DNA from: Pseudomonas lutea
GTDB lineage: Bacteria > Pseudomonadota > Gammaproteobacteria > Pseudomonadales > Pseudomonadaceae
Direction of reading: 5' to 3'
Assembly: GCF_000759445.1 (NCBI RefSeq)
Contig: NZ_JRMB01000001.1
Coordinates: forward strand, 2,542,001-2,606,000
DNA length: 64,000 bases
Shown here: in pieces, positions 11,081 to 20,464 of the stretch
How positions within the stretch are numbered: position 1 is the stretch's first letter
Layout of the letters: each line of letters starts with the position of its first letter
Made by a program: the position numbers and the translations under genes
Notes under the pieces: model-generated
The model's database searches: none
Told to the model about the DNA's origin: nothing
What the model saw: the letters and a program-made list of their open reading frames with translations, nothing else

Positions 11081-11117
11081 GCCCTTCGCACCACACTCTA
11101 AAAAGAAACAAGCCTGA

Positions 11118-11147
11118 TTCCCGGGAAAGCCGCGTGGTTTCCCGGGA
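11118..11147 (+). promoter_or_regulatory. Intra-operon hairpin between aatJ and aatQ
   Basis: TCCCGGGAAA and TTTCCCGGGA form a perfect 10-bp stem with a 9-nt loop in the 118-bp gap between binding-protein and permease genes. There is no uridine run. Such hairpins commonly protect the upstream mRNA and give excess binding protein over membrane subunits. Confidence 0.65.
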
Positions 11148-11198
11148 GCCGCTGCAAAGCGCATGCGTGCATAACGATCGATCAGCGGGGAGACCCTG

Positions 11199-11945
11199 AT
11201 GAATTACAACTGGGACTGGAGCGTATTCTTCAAGTCCACGGGCGTTGGCAGCGAGACCTATCTGGACTGGTACATTACCGGGCTGGGCTGGACCATCGCG
11301 ATTGCCGTCGCCGCCTGGATCATTGCGTTATTCCTGGGCTCGGTGCTCGGGGTGATGCGTACGGTGCCCAACCGCATCGTTTCTTCGATTGCCGCGATTT
11401 ACGTGGAAATTTTCCGTAATGTGCCACTGCTGGTGCAGTTGTTCATCTGGTACTTCCTGGTACCGGACCTGCTGCCCGAGAACCTGCAGGAGTGGTACAA
11501 GCAAGACCTTAACCCGACCACCTCGGCATTCCTGAGCGTCGTCGTGTGCCTGGGCCTGTTCACCGCCGCACGTGTGTGTGAGCAAGTGCGCACCGGTATT
11601 CAGGCGCTGCCCGTGGGCCAGGAGTCCGCCGCGCGCGCCATGGGCTTCAAACTGCCACAGATTTACTGGAACGTGCTGCTGCCGCAGGCTTACCGCATCA
11701 TCATTCCGCCGCTCACCTCCGAATTTCTCAACGTGTTCAAGAACTCGTCCGTGGCGTCGCTGATCGGCCTGATGGAATTGCTCGCGCAGACCAAACAGAC
11801 CGCCGAGTTTTCTGCAAACCTGTTTGAAGCCTTCACCCTGGCCACGCTGATCTACTTCACCCTGAACATGAGCCTGATGCTGCTCATGCGTGTGGTCGAG
11901 AAGAAAGTCGCGGTGCCGGGCCTGATCTCCGTGGGAGGTAAATGA
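11199..11945 (+). CDS. aatQ: Glutamate/aspartate ABC transporter permease
   Basis: 248-residue inner-membrane subunit of the His/Glu/Gln/Arg permease family. Several hydrophobic helices are visible (WTIAIAVAAWIIALFLGSVLG and others). The EAA loop that docks the ATPase reads GQESAARAMGFKLPQIYWNVLLPQAYRI-type, beginning at about residue 144. GGGGAG precedes the ATG at 11199. Its stop overlaps the first possible start of aatM. Confidence 0.92.
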   Translation: MNYNWDWSVFFKSTGVGSETYLDWYITGLGWTIAIAVAAWIIALFLGSVLGVMRTVPNRIVSSIAAIYVEIFRNVPLLVQLFIWYFLVPDLLPENLQEWYKQDLNPTTSAFLSVVVCLGLFTAARVCEQVRTGIQALPVGQESAARAMGFKLPQIYWNVLLPQAYRIIIPPLTSEFLNVFKNSSVASLIGLMELLAQTKQTAEFSANLFEAFTLATLIYFTLNMSLMLLMRVVEKKVAVPGLISVGGK

Positions 11946-12610
11946 TGGACTTCTCTGGAGTGATTCCCGCCATCCCGGGCATGTGGAACGGCATGGTCAT
12001 GACGCTGAAATTGATGGCCATGGGCGTTGTGGGAGGCATCATCATCGGCACGCTGCTGGCGCTGATGCGATTGTCCTCAAACAAGCTGGCGTCGCGGGTG
12101 GCGGGCGCCTACGTCAACTATTTCCGCTCGATCCCGCTGCTGCTGGTGATTACCTGGTTCTACCTGGCGGTGCCGTTCGTGCTGCGCTGGATCACTGGTG
12201 AAGACACGCCGATTGGCGCGTTCACCTCCTGCGTCGTGGCGTTCATGATGTTCGAGGCCGCCTACTTCTGCGAAATCGTGCGTGCCGGCGTGCAGTCGAT
12301 TTCCCGCGGCCAGATGGGCGCAGCTCAAGCGCTGGGCATGACCTACGGCCAGATGATGCGACTGATCATTCTGCCGCAGGCGTTCCGCAAGATGACGCCG
12401 TTGCTGTTACAGCAGAGCATCATCCTGTTTCAGGACACCTCCCTGGTTTACACGGTCGGTCTGGTCGACTTCCTCAACTCGGCACGCTCCAGCGGCGACA
12501 TCATCGGTCGCTCCAACGAGTTCCTGATTGTCGCCGGTCTGGTGTACTTCACGATCAGCTTCGCCGCGTCGCGCCTGGTCAAGTTCATGCAAAAAAGGTT
12601 AGCCGTATGA
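11945..12610 (+). CDS. aatM: Glutamate/aspartate ABC transporter permease
   Basis: 221-residue second permease subunit, paralogous to aatQ. The EAA loop is [19 protein letters not shown] (about residues 121-139), and five hydrophobic segments are present. Two ATGs occur back to back at 11942 and 11945. GGGAGG (11933-11938) sits 6 bases from the second and only 3 from the first, so I use 11945. The gene is translationally coupled to aatQ, and its end overlaps aatP by 4 bp. Confidence 0.92.
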   Translation: MDFSGVIPAIPGMWNGMVMTLKLMAMGVVGGIIIGTLLALMRLSSNKLASRVAGAYVNYFRSIPLLLVITWFYLAVPFVLRWITGEDTPIGAFTSCVVAFMMFEAAYFCEIVRAGVQSISRGQMGAAQALGMTYGQMMRLIILPQAFRKMTPLLLQQSIILFQDTSLVYTVGLVDFLNSARSSGDIIGRSNEFLIVAGLVYFTISFAASRLVKFMQKRLAV

Positions 12611-13341
12611 TTTCCATCAAAAATATCAACAAGTGGTATGGGGACTTCCAGGTACTGACCGATTGCAGCACCGAGGTCAAAAAAGGCGAAGTGATTGTAG
12701 TCTGCGGCCCGTCGGGTTCGGGCAAGTCGACGCTGATCAAGTGCGTCAACGCGCTGGAGCCGTTTCAGAAAGGCGACATCGTGGTAGACGGCACATCGAT
12801 TGCCGACCCGAAGACCAACCTGCCGAAACTGCGTTCGCGGGTCGGCATGGTGTTTCAGCACTTCGAGCTGTTCCCGCACCTGACCATCACTGAAAACCTG
12901 ACCATCGCGCAGATCAAAGTGCTGGGCCGCAGCAAGGAAGAGGCCACTAAAAAAGGCCTGCAGCTGCTGGAGCGCGTCGGTCTGTCGGCGCACGCCCACA
13001 AGCACCCGGGGCAGCTTTCAGGCGGTCAGCAGCAGCGCGTGGCGATTGCTCGCGCACTGGCGATGGACCCGGTGGTCATGCTGTTCGACGAACCGACCTC
13101 CGCGCTCGACCCTGAGATGGTTAACGAAGTGCTGGACGTGATGGTGCAACTGGCCCACGAAGGCATGACCATGATGTGCGTGACCCATGAAATGGGCTTC
13201 GCCCGCAAAGTGGCGGATCGGGTGATCTTCATGGACAAAGGCCAGATCGTTGAAGACTGCGAGAAGGAAGAGTTCTTCGGCGACGTCAACGCGCGCTCCG
13301 AGCGGGCGCAGCAGTTCCTCAACAAAATCCTGCAGCACTAA
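12607..13341 (+). CDS. aatP: Glutamate/aspartate ABC transporter ATP-binding protein
   Basis: 244-residue ATPase of the polar amino acid uptake family. Walker A is [10 protein letters not shown] (about residues 33-42), the Q-loop [12 protein letters not shown], the signature [17 protein letters not shown], Walker [16 protein letters not shown] and the H-loop CVTHEMGFA. All are intact. It starts within the aatM stop (ATGA) and closes the transporter operon. An imperfect hairpin separates it from aauS. Confidence 0.94.
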   Translation: MISIKNINKWYGDFQVLTDCSTEVKKGEVIVVCGPSGSGKSTLIKCVNALEPFQKGDIVVDGTSIADPKTNLPKLRSRVGMVFQHFELFPHLTITENLTIAQIKVLGRSKEEATKKGLQLLERVGLSAHAHKHPGQLSGGQQQRVAIARALAMDPVVMLFDEPTSALDPEMVNEVLDVMVQLAHEGMTMMCVTHEMGFARKVADRVIFMDKGQIVEDCEKEEFFGDVNARSERAQQFLNKILQH

Positions 13342-13369
13342 AAAGCATTAGCCCGCAAGGGCGCAAAAA

Positions 13370-13413
13370 CCGCCGGCCGCACGTCCATCGTTCGATGGGA
13401 CGCGCGGCTGGTC
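13370..13413 (+). promoter_or_regulatory. Imperfect hairpin between aatP and aauS
   Basis: A GC-rich stem of about 20 pairs with two bulges and a tight loop (ATCG-TT-CGAT) lies between transporter and regulator genes. There is no uridine run. It may lower read-through into aauS. Confidence 0.45.
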
Positions 13414-13430
13414 GGCCCAGGATGACTGTG

Positions 13431-15329
13431 ATGAAATGCGACCCCCCTCTCTATCGCGCCGCGCCGCCATCACTCGCCGTGAAACCCCGACTGATTCGCC
13501 ATCTTTTTGTGCCGCCGCTGATCATCCTGCTGATGATTGCGCTGGGCTACGTCACGTACCTGTACAGCGAAAAAAACGCCATCAAGGCGCTGGGTGAAAA
13601 CGGTCAGCGTCAATTGGAGCTGCACGCGCGCACGGTCGAGAGCGAGATCAACAAGTACAACTATCTGCCCAGCGTGCTGGAGCTCGAATCCAATGTGTCC
13701 GACCTGCTGAACAACCCCACGGTGGAGTTGCGCTCCAGTGTCAACGACTACCTCGAAGGCCTGAACCGGCGCAGCCGCAGCCGGGCCATTTATGTGCTGG
13801 ACACCACCGGGCGGGTGCTGGCGACCAGCAACTGGCGCGACACTGACAGCTACCTGGGCGAGGACTTGTCCTTCCGCGCTTATTATCAGGATGCGATCCG
13901 CGGTCTGCCGGGGCGTTTTTACGGCATCGGCAGTACCACCGGGGAACCGGGTTACTACCTGGCCCACGGGCTGGAAGAAAAAGGCAAAATCATCGGCGTC
14001 GCGGTCATCAAGGTCAGGCTGGAAGCGCTGGAAGAACGCTGGCAGCGGGCACGTCTGGAAGCATTTGTCAGCGATGAAAACGGCATCATCATTCTGTCCA
14101 GCGATCCTGCTCGACGCCTCAAATCAGTACGGCCGCTGACCGCCGAGATCAAGGAGCGACTGGCCCGCAGCCTTCAGTATTACTGGTGGCCGCTCAATGA
14201 GCTGGTCCCGCTGGAGCGCGAGTCGATTGCCGACGGCGTGGAAAAGCTGACCTTTCCCGCCAATACCAGCGTTGATCACGAACACACGGTGGTGAGTTAT
14301 CTGGCGCAGACGCGCGAACTGGCTGACACGCCGTGGCACCTGACACTGCTCACCCCGTTGGAAGACCTGCGCAGGGAAGCCGCCAATCAGGGCATGCTCG
14401 TTGCCGTCGCCTGCGCGCTGGTGGCGTTTTTGCTGATCGCCTGGAACGAGCGCCGCAAGGTGATCTCCACCCGGCTGGCCGCGCGTGAAGCGCTGGAGCA
14501 GGCCAATAACGAACTGGAACGGCGCATCACCGACCGCACCGCTGACCTGCGGGCCAGCAACGAGCGCCTCAAAGGGCAGATTCGTGAACGCCGGCAGGCC
14601 GAGGAAACCTTGCGCCAGGCGCAGGATGAATTGATCCAGGCCGGCAAGCTGGCGGCGATCGGCCAGATGTCCACCAGCATCGCCCACGAACTCAACCAGC
14701 CGCTGGCCGCGCTGCGCACGTTGTCGGGCAACACGGTGCGTTTCCTTGAACGGGGCGCGCTGGACACGGCCAGTGCCAACCTGCGCACCATCAATGATCT
14801 GGTCGACCGCATGGGCCGCATCACCGCCAGCCTGCGCGCCTTCGCCCGCCGTGGAGAAGACAAAGGCCAGGCCTCGTTGGGCAAGGCGGTTGAGGCCGCG
14901 CTGCAACTGCTCGGTGCCCGGCTGGACAACGCTTCACTGGCACTGCATCAACAGATTGACGACGTGGAGCTGGCGATTGATCAGACCCGTCTGGAGCAGA
15001 TCCTGGTCAACCTGATCGGCAACGCGCTGGATGCCATGAGCGCCCAGCCGATGCCAATCCTGTGGCTGGAGGGGGACATGCTCGACGGCCGCTATCGGTT
15101 GCGCGTTCGGGACAACGGACATGGCATCGACGCCGAGGCACGCAAGCACCTGTTCGAGCCGTTTTTTACCACCAAGCCTGGCGAACAGGGACTCGGATTG
15201 GGATTGACCTTGTCGGCCAGCCTCGCGGCTGCGGCCGGCGGTACGCTCAATGCCGAAGACCCGGCCGAGGGCGGCACAATGTTCGTGCTGGTGTTGCCAA
15301 TGGTTGATCGCAGGGCACCCTCGCCATGA
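13431..15329 (+). CDS. aauS: Sensor histidine kinase for acidic amino acid uptake
   Basis: About 632 residues, membrane-bound kinase of the DctB class. Layout from this start: TM1 near residues 22-43 (RHLFVPPLIILLMIALGYVTYLY region), a long periplasmic PDC/CACHE-type sensor domain (about 45-315, with YVLDTTGRVLATSNW and SFRAYYQDAIRG), TM2 (about 325-342), a coiled coil (about 350-410), HisKA with the phosphorylated His in STSIAHELNQPLAALR, and HATPase with N box NLIGNALDAM, DNGHGID and GLGLGL. In-frame starts exist at 13395, 13422 and 13431. AGGA lies 8 bases before 13431. It is adjacent to aauR and matches the Pseudomonas AauSR system that switches on aatJQMP with glutamate/aspartate. Confidence 0.9.
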   Translation: MKCDPPLYRAAPPSLAVKPRLIRHLFVPPLIILLMIALGYVTYLYSEKNAIKALGENGQRQLELHARTVESEINKYNYLPSVLELESNVSDLLNNPTVELRSSVNDYLEGLNRRSRSRAIYVLDTTGRVLATSNWRDTDSYLGEDLSFRAYYQDAIRGLPGRFYGIGSTTGEPGYYLAHGLEEKGKIIGVAVIKVRLEALEERWQRARLEAFVSDENGIIILSSDPARRLKSVRPLTAEIKERLARSLQYYWWPLNELVPLERESIADGVEKLTFPANTSVDHEHTVVSYLAQTRELADTPWHLTLLTPLEDLRREAANQGMLVAVACALVAFLLIAWNERRKVISTRLAAREALEQANNELERRITDRTADLRASNERLKGQIRERRQAEETLRQAQDELIQAGKLAAIGQMSTSIAHELNQPLAALRTLSGNTVRFLERGALDTASANLRTINDLVDRMGRITASLRAFARRGEDKGQASLGKAVEAALQLLGARLDNASLALHQQIDDVELAIDQTRLEQILVNLIGNALDAMSAQPMPILWLEGDMLDGRYRLRVRDNGHGIDAEARKHLFEPFFTTKPGEQGLGLGLTLSASLAAAAGGTLNAEDPAEGGTMFVLVLPMVDRRAPSP

Positions 15330-15357
15330 ACGCATCGCTGTCGTATTGGAATAGACA

Positions 15358-16683
15358 ATGAACACTGACCTGACGGTCCTCATCGTAGAAGACGACCCGC
15401 ACGTCCTGCTCGGCTGCCAGCAGGCGCTGGCGCTGGAAGACATTCACAGCCAGGGGGTGGCCAGCGCGGAAGAAGCCCTGGCACTGGTCGGCGAACATTT
15501 CGCTGGCATCGTCATCAGCGACATTCGTCTGCCAGGGATCGACGGGCTGGAACTGCTCAAGCGCCTGAAGGAGCGCGATCGAACCTTGCCCGTTGTGCTG
15601 ATTACCGGCCACGGCGATGTCTCGATGGCCGTCGGCGCGATGCGTGACGGTGCCTACGATTTCATGGAGAAACCCTTTTCCCCGGAACGCCTCGTCGATG
15701 TCGCCCGCCGGGCGCTTGAGCAACGCGGGCTGGCGCGAGAGGTCTGGTCGCTGCGCCGGCAACTGGCCGAGCGCGATTCGCTGGAAGGCAAGATCATCGG
15801 TCGGTCTCAAGCGATGCAGGCCCTGCGCGCGTTGATCGCCAATGTCGCCGATACCTCCGCGAATGTGCTGATCGAAGGCGAAACCGGCACGGGCAAAGAG
15901 CTCATCGCACGCTGCCTGCACGACTTCAGCCGTCGCCATGATCATCAATTCGTCGCGCTGAACTGCGGTGGATTGCCTGAGAGCCTGTTTGAGAGCGAAA
16001 TCTTCGGCCACGAGGCCAATGCGTTTACGGGCGCGGGCAAACGCCGTATCGGCAAGATTGAGCATGCCCACAACGGCACGCTGTTTCTCGATGAAGTCGA
16101 AAGCATGCCGATCAATCTGCAGATCAAGCTGCTGCGGGTGTTGCAGGAACGCACGCTTGAGCGGCTGGGCTCCAATCAAAGCGTGGCGGTGGATTGCCGG
16201 GTGATCGCCGCGACCAAATCGGAGCTCAACGCGCTGAGCAAGACCGGCCAGTTCCGCAGCGACTTGTATTACCGGCTCAACGTGGTGACGCTGGAATTGC
16301 CCCCTCTGCGTGACCGCCGCGAAGACATTCTGCAGCTGTTCGAGCACTTCCTGCAGCAGTCATCGCTTCGATTTGACCGCGAACCGCCGTCGCTGGATTC
16401 GCAGACTCGTTCGGCCTTGCTGGCCCATGACTGGCCCGGCAATGTGCGCGAACTGCGTAACGTCGCCGAGCGCTACGCCTTGGGCCTGCCCGCGTTCAAA
16501 ACGGCGGGTACACAAGCCGCTACCCCCAGCCTGGACTTTGCCGAAGCCGTGGAAGCGTTCGAGAAAAACCTGCTCGGCGAGGCCTTGCGCCGCAGCGGCG
16601 GCAATCTGAGCCAGGCCAGTCAGGAACTGGGCATGGCCAAGACCACGTTGTTCGACAAGGTGAAAAAATACGGCCTGGGGTGA
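15358..16683 (+). CDS. aauR: Sigma-54 response regulator for acidic amino acid uptake
   Basis: 441-residue DctD-type activator. The receiver domain (about 1-120) has EDDP and the phospho-acceptor in VISDIRLPGIDG. The AAA+ domain (about 140-370) has Walker A GETGTGKEL, Walker B GTLFLDEVE and arginine-finger region FRSDLYYRLNVV. The C-terminal Fis helix-turn-helix is LRRSGGNLSQASQELGMAKT. The sigma-54 contact loop reads NAFTGA, with Asn in place of the first Gly of GAFTGA. It acts on sigma-54 promoters, and one is present before aatJ. The gene follows aauS by 28 bp. Confidence 0.92.
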   Translation: MNTDLTVLIVEDDPHVLLGCQQALALEDIHSQGVASAEEALALVGEHFAGIVISDIRLPGIDGLELLKRLKERDRTLPVVLITGHGDVSMAVGAMRDGAYDFMEKPFSPERLVDVARRALEQRGLAREVWSLRRQLAERDSLEGKIIGRSQAMQALRALIANVADTSANVLIEGETGTGKELIARCLHDFSRRHDHQFVALNCGGLPESLFESEIFGHEANAFTGAGKRRIGKIEHAHNGTLFLDEVESMPINLQIKLLRVLQERTLERLGSNQSVAVDCRVIAATKSELNALSKTGQFRSDLYYRLNVVTLELPPLRDRREDILQLFEHFLQQSSLRFDREPPSLDSQTRSALLAHDWPGNVRELRNVAERYALGLPAFKTAGTQAATPSLDFAEAVEAFEKNLLGEALRRSGGNLSQASQELGMAKTTLFDKVKKYGLG

Positions 16684-16756
16684 GCGCGTGGGCTCACTCC
16701 GACAGCTCCGCGTCAATCATGAGAACGTCGCAAATCTATCTGCCATCACATGAATT

Positions 16757-16848
16757 GTGGGAGCGAGCTTGCTCGCGAAGAGGCCGGGGCACCCGCTGAG
16801 TTTTCAGCGGCCGAAATAACGCCTTCGCGAGCAAGCTCACTCCTACAG
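16757..16848. repeat. REPIN (GAGCGAGCTTGCTCGCGA type)
   Basis: Inverted pair of REP sequences: GTGGGAGCGAGCTTGCTCGC at the left and its near reverse complement ending TCACTCCTACA at the right, with GCTGA-GTTT-TCAGC in the middle. It lies between the convergent ends of aauR and the PfkB kinase gene and may terminate both. Confidence 0.85.
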
Positions 16849-16896
16849 ACTCCGCGAACATTCACCCATTCTCCAGCGCCTGGACGATCGCAAATC

Positions 16897-17826
16897 CTAG
16901 AACTCGCTACCGGCAACCAACGCATCAATCTCCGCAGCAGTCGGCGCAGTCGCCGGGCCCCGGCGCGTCACGGCGATGGCCGCCGCTGCGTTGGCACGCA
17001 AGGCTGCCTGCGCGGCTGACAGCCCAGACGCCAACCCAGCCAGCAAGACTCCTGCATGGGCGTCTCCGGCCCCATTGGTGTCGATGGCTGTGACCGGGAA
17101 GCCGGGCACGTGTGCAGTCTCCGAACCCTGACGAATCCAGCAACCGTCTGGCCCGTCACGCACCACAATCAGCGCCTCAGGGCGCAACCAGTGCGCCAGC
17201 TTGTCGAGCGCCGCATCAATCGTCTGGCAAGCCGTGAAGCGCAGCGCTTCTTCGGCATTGCTGGTCCACAGCGTGATCATCGGCAAAACCGTCTGCATGC
17301 CGGACGCCTCAGGCGAATCAACCAGCGGCCCCGGGTCGAACACCACGCCCGCCTGTGCCGGTAACTGCGCAAGCCACTCCAGCAGCGTTGCGACCTTGCC
17401 CTTGTGCAGCAGGCTGTAGCCGCTGACGAATACATAATCCTCTGGCCGCACCGCTACGCTGTGCAAATCCTCTGCCGACAAGCCGCCCTCGGCACCGACA
17501 TACGAGATGAATGAGCGCTCGGCCGAAGGCTCGATCAGGGCGACTGAAAGCCCGGTGTCCCCCACCTCGGTAGCCGGGTGGGCGATTTCAACGCCCTCTG
17601 CCGCCATGGCCTGACGCGCCAGCTCGCCAAAACGTCCGTTGCCGTGCCTGCCGAGGTAGACCGTGGGCATGCCGCTGCGCCGGGCAGCGGCCATCACATT
17701 GAATCCGCCCCCGGCCTCGAACGCAGCCGAGTGGGCAAGCACGTCGCCGCCGGAGCGGGGCAAGGCATCAAGGGCCATGACCAGGTCGATCACGACCTGG
17801 CCGGTATAGAGCAATCTAGCGGGCAT
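16897..17826 (-). CDS. PfkB-family sugar/nucleoside kinase
   Basis: 309-residue ribokinase-like kinase. The PfkB signatures are AAFEAGGGFNVMAAARRSG (about residues 33-51) and DTNGAGDAHAGVLLAGLASG with the catalytic Asp in GAGD (near 250). The frame extends upstream to 18042, but that part overlaps the permease gene, and MPARLLYTGQVVIDLVMALD is the natural N-terminus, so the start is 17826. It overlaps the permease stop by 11 bp. Last gene of a four-gene cluster with the permease, an ADP-ribosylglycohydrolase and a GntR regulator. The substrate is probably the sugar or nucleoside released by that pathway (inference). E. coli YegV is the likely functional relative. Confidence 0.88.
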   Translation of the reverse strand: MPARLLYTGQVVIDLVMALDALPRSGGDVLAHSAAFEAGGGFNVMAAARRSGMPTVYLGRHGNGRFGELARQAMAAEGVEIAHPATEVGDTGLSVALIEPSAERSFISYVGAEGGLSAEDLHSVAVRPEDYVFVSGYSLLHKGKVATLLEWLAQLPAQAGVVFDPGPLVDSPEASGMQTVLPMITLWTSNAEEALRFTACQTIDAALDKLAHWLRPEALIVVRDGPDGCWIRQGSETAHVPGFPVTAIDTNGAGDAHAGVLLAGLASGLSAAQAALRANAAAAIAVTRRGPATAPTAAEIDALVAGSEF

Positions 17827-19285
17827 GAACGACCTCTTGGGCAGCGGGACGACGATCTCGGGCGCCTCCCAGTACGGCGTACAGTCCGCCCGCCACCACG
17901 AAGGTGACGATCCAGCCCAGACCGTTATGACCGAACCATGAGTCAGCCAGGAATCCTTTAAACAGCACATTCTCCGGCGTGGTCGCGACGGTCGTGAAAC
18001 TGTAACCGAGCACGATGGCCAGCGCCCACGCACCCAGCGCACGCCACTCTATGCCCCCGCGATACCAATAGGCGCTGCGCGGCGAGACGTCCATCAGGTC
18101 GGGTGCTGAGTAGTAATGACGGTGCAGCAAGTCAACGATGAAGATCCCGACCCAAGCGGTGATCGGCACGGCGAGCATCGAGATGAAGGTGATGAATGGG
18201 CCGTAAAAACTGTCAGCGATCAACATGAAGTAAATCGAGCCGGCGAATATCGCCACGATGTCGACAATCACTGCATGCACGCGCTTGATCTTCAGCCCCA
18301 GCGTCAACGTGGTCAGCCCTGCGGAGTAGACCGATAGATTGTTGGACAGCAGCAGGCCACCAAACGCCGTGATCAGGTAGGGAACGGCCATCCAGGTCGG
18401 CAGCAACTCGCGGATGGCGATGATCGGGTCAGTGGCCGAGGCCAGGTGATCATTGCCCACGGACAGCAGCCCGCCCAGGGTGATGAGCAGTACCAGCGGA
18501 ATGCCCGCGCCGAAGGCCGCCGACGCCACCAGACGTCCTGCCGTGACACTGCGGTGCTGATAGCGCGACATGTCGGCGCCCGCATTGGCCCAACCGATGC
18601 CGGTGCCGGCCGCCATGGTGCCGATGCCGATGATCATCGCGCTCATCGGTGCAGGTGCGGCATTGAACACAGCAGCCCAGTCGATGTGCGCGATGAGAAA
18701 CCCGCCGACCACGACGTTCAAGGCGCCAAAAATGTACGTCGCCCATTTCTGGATGACCAGCAGGGTCGCGTGGCCGAGACCGGAAACCGTCAGCGTCATC
18801 AGCACAAAAATGGCGATGAACAGCAGCGTCAGACCTGGCGCACTCTTGGCTTCTACCGGGGTGGAGAAAAGGATTGAGCACAGCGACAGCAACACGAACG
18901 CAGCTGTCGTGGTGTTTACCGTTTCCCAACCCAAGCGTGACATCAGTGAAACGATGGTAGGCCCGATGTTGCCGCGCACGCCGAAGATGGCCCGCGACAG
19001 CGTAAGACTCGGCGCTCTCCCCCGTCGGCCAGCGATGGAGATGACCCCGACCACAGCGAACGAACCCGCCGCGCCCAGAATCGCGACGATGATGGCCTGC
19101 CCGATCGACAACCCACGGAAAGCCACAAGCGTCGCCCCCAGCGGCAGGCCCAGGATGCTGATATTGGCCGCAAACCAGACCCAGAAGAGCTGCAGCGGGT
19201 GGCCGTTGCACTCGTTTTCGGGGACGGGTTCGATACCGCGTGTTTCAAGTTGACCGGCGCCTTGAACGGCGTTCGATGACGTCAT
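17816..19285 (-). CDS. NCS1-family purine/cytosine permease
   Basis: 489-residue inner-membrane transporter with about 12 hydrophobic helices. Its N-terminal region (GIEPVPENECNGHPLQLFWVWFAANI) and helix 1 (LPLGATLVAFRGLSIGQAI) are those of the cytosine-permease branch, including the conserved WFAAN and GWE segment (LGWETVNTTTAAF). NCS1 carriers import nucleobases, allantoin, thiamin precursors or related small heterocycles with Na+ or H+. The ORF starts earlier (19342), but the ATG at 19285 has AGGAG 7 bases before it. It lies 162 bp after the ADP-ribosylglycohydrolase gene and just before the kinase gene. Confidence 0.9.
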   Translation of the reverse strand: MTSSNAVQGAGQLETRGIEPVPENECNGHPLQLFWVWFAANISILGLPLGATLVAFRGLSIGQAIIVAILGAAGSFAVVGVISIAGRRGRAPSLTLSRAIFGVRGNIGPTIVSLMSRLGWETVNTTTAAFVLLSLCSILFSTPVEAKSAPGLTLLFIAIFVLMTLTVSGLGHATLLVIQKWATYIFGALNVVVGGFLIAHIDWAAVFNAAPAPMSAMIIGIGTMAAGTGIGWANAGADMSRYQHRSVTAGRLVASAAFGAGIPLVLLITLGGLLSVGNDHLASATDPIIAIRELLPTWMAVPYLITAFGGLLLSNNLSVYSAGLTTLTLGLKIKRVHAVIVDIVAIFAGSIYFMLIADSFYGPFITFISMLAVPITAWVGIFIVDLLHRHYYSAPDLMDVSPRSAYWYRGGIEWRALGAWALAIVLGYSFTTVATTPENVLFKGFLADSWFGHNGLGWIVTFVVAGGLYAVLGGARDRRPAAQEVVHAR

Positions 19286-19447
19286 GTGAATGCTCCTGTG
19301 CCATTTGTTCTGGTTGTGGGCAGTACGCAAAGCAAACGACATCCCTGTCAGGGAGGGCTTTTGCAGGTCGCAAAAGTCCTGACTCGCCGTTTTTAAAAAC
19401 GCTGCGAGGTGGGTCTTGTTAGTGAAACGGGCTGGCGTCGGTCGGCG

Positions 19448-20464
19448 TCAGACCGCGCGCAGATCCAGCAACTGCTCGACGACGGGATGCAGGTCGAGGC
19501 CGTTGACTGTCTGGACCCGTTGGATCAGAGCCTCGGGCCAGGCGGCCATGCCTTCGCACGCACCGAGCATTGCCCCGAGAATGGCGGCGATGGTGTCAGT
19601 ATCGCCGCCCAGGCTTGCAGCCATGCACAGCGCTTCGAACGCCGACAACTCCCCGACAGCCACTTGATGCGCCAGGGCGAACGCGGCAACGACCGATTCC
19701 TGGGAAGCAACCGACGTACCGATCACGTCGTAAATCAATTCGGGCAGTTGTTCATTGCTGCAGCCGGCGCACAGCTGTTTAGCCCACCCGATTCGGGCGG
19801 CAATGCGGCCCCCGGCAATCCAGTAACCGTAGCTCTCGGCCTGATGGGCGATGCGCGCGCCAACGTCAAGCGCTTCGTCGAGAGTGGCCCCCGTGATGCC
19901 CGAGGAGACAACCGCCGCCACCGCCGCTGCGCTTGAGATGCCAAGATTGGTGTTGTGAGTGACCTGACAGGCCTGTTTGACCGCCTCGACGAAGCGCGCC
20001 TCATCCTGCACATCGAAAGCAATGCCGACCGGCGTAATGCGCATGGCGGCGCCGTTGGTGGTGCCGAACCGCCCGGCCTCTTCCGGACTGTGCCCGGCGA
20101 GGATCATTTCGATGGCCCGCTTGGTCGAAGGGCCCAGCAAGTCTTGAGAACCCTTGGCCTGCATCACCGCTTCCCAATCGATCAGGTGTTGCGCCAGGTC
20201 CGAAGGCTCGATGCGCCCTGCCCCGGCGACCAGTAATTCAGCGACCAGTACGGCTTGTTCGGTGTCATCGGTGATCGACCCGGCGGGCATGTTCGGGGCA
20301 ATGGGCTGATCGACACCTGCTGCCTGCAGCGTGGCGATGTGGCCGAACCGCTGCTTGATTTGCTCGCGGCTCAGCGACTGTGTCGGCATGCCGAGAGCAT
20401 CACCCAGTGCGAGCCCGTAAAAAGCGCCCAGCCCCCGGTCGCGGGTGTCGATCAGTGCAGTCAT
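19448..20464 (-). CDS. ADP-ribosylglycohydrolase-family hydrolase
   Basis: 338-residue all-helical hydrolase of the ARH/DraG superfamily. The first metal motif is GSITDDTEQAVLVAE (about residues 62-76) after GLALGDALGMPTQ. The second is SLGGDTDTIAAILGAMLGA (about 284-302). Both aspartate sets that hold the two-metal centre are intact, so it should be active. DraG-type enzymes cleave ADP-ribosylated protein; in this transporter-kinase context an N-ribosyl small molecule is a more likely substrate, as proposed for E. coli YegU (inference). It starts within the stop of the GntR gene (4-bp overlap), so the two are co-translated. Confidence 0.9.
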   Translation of the reverse strand: MTALIDTRDRGLGAFYGLALGDALGMPTQSLSREQIKQRFGHIATLQAAGVDQPIAPNMPAGSITDDTEQAVLVAELLVAGAGRIEPSDLAQHLIDWEAVMQAKGSQDLLGPSTKRAIEMILAGHSPEEAGRFGTTNGAAMRITPVGIAFDVQDEARFVEAVKQACQVTHNTNLGISSAAAVAAVVSSGITGATLDEALDVGARIAHQAESYGYWIAGGRIAARIGWAKQLCAGCSNEQLPELIYDVIGTSVASQESVVAAFALAHQVAVGELSAFEALCMAASLGGDTDTIAAILGAMLGACEGMAAWPEALIQRVQTVNGLDLHPVVEQLLDLRAV

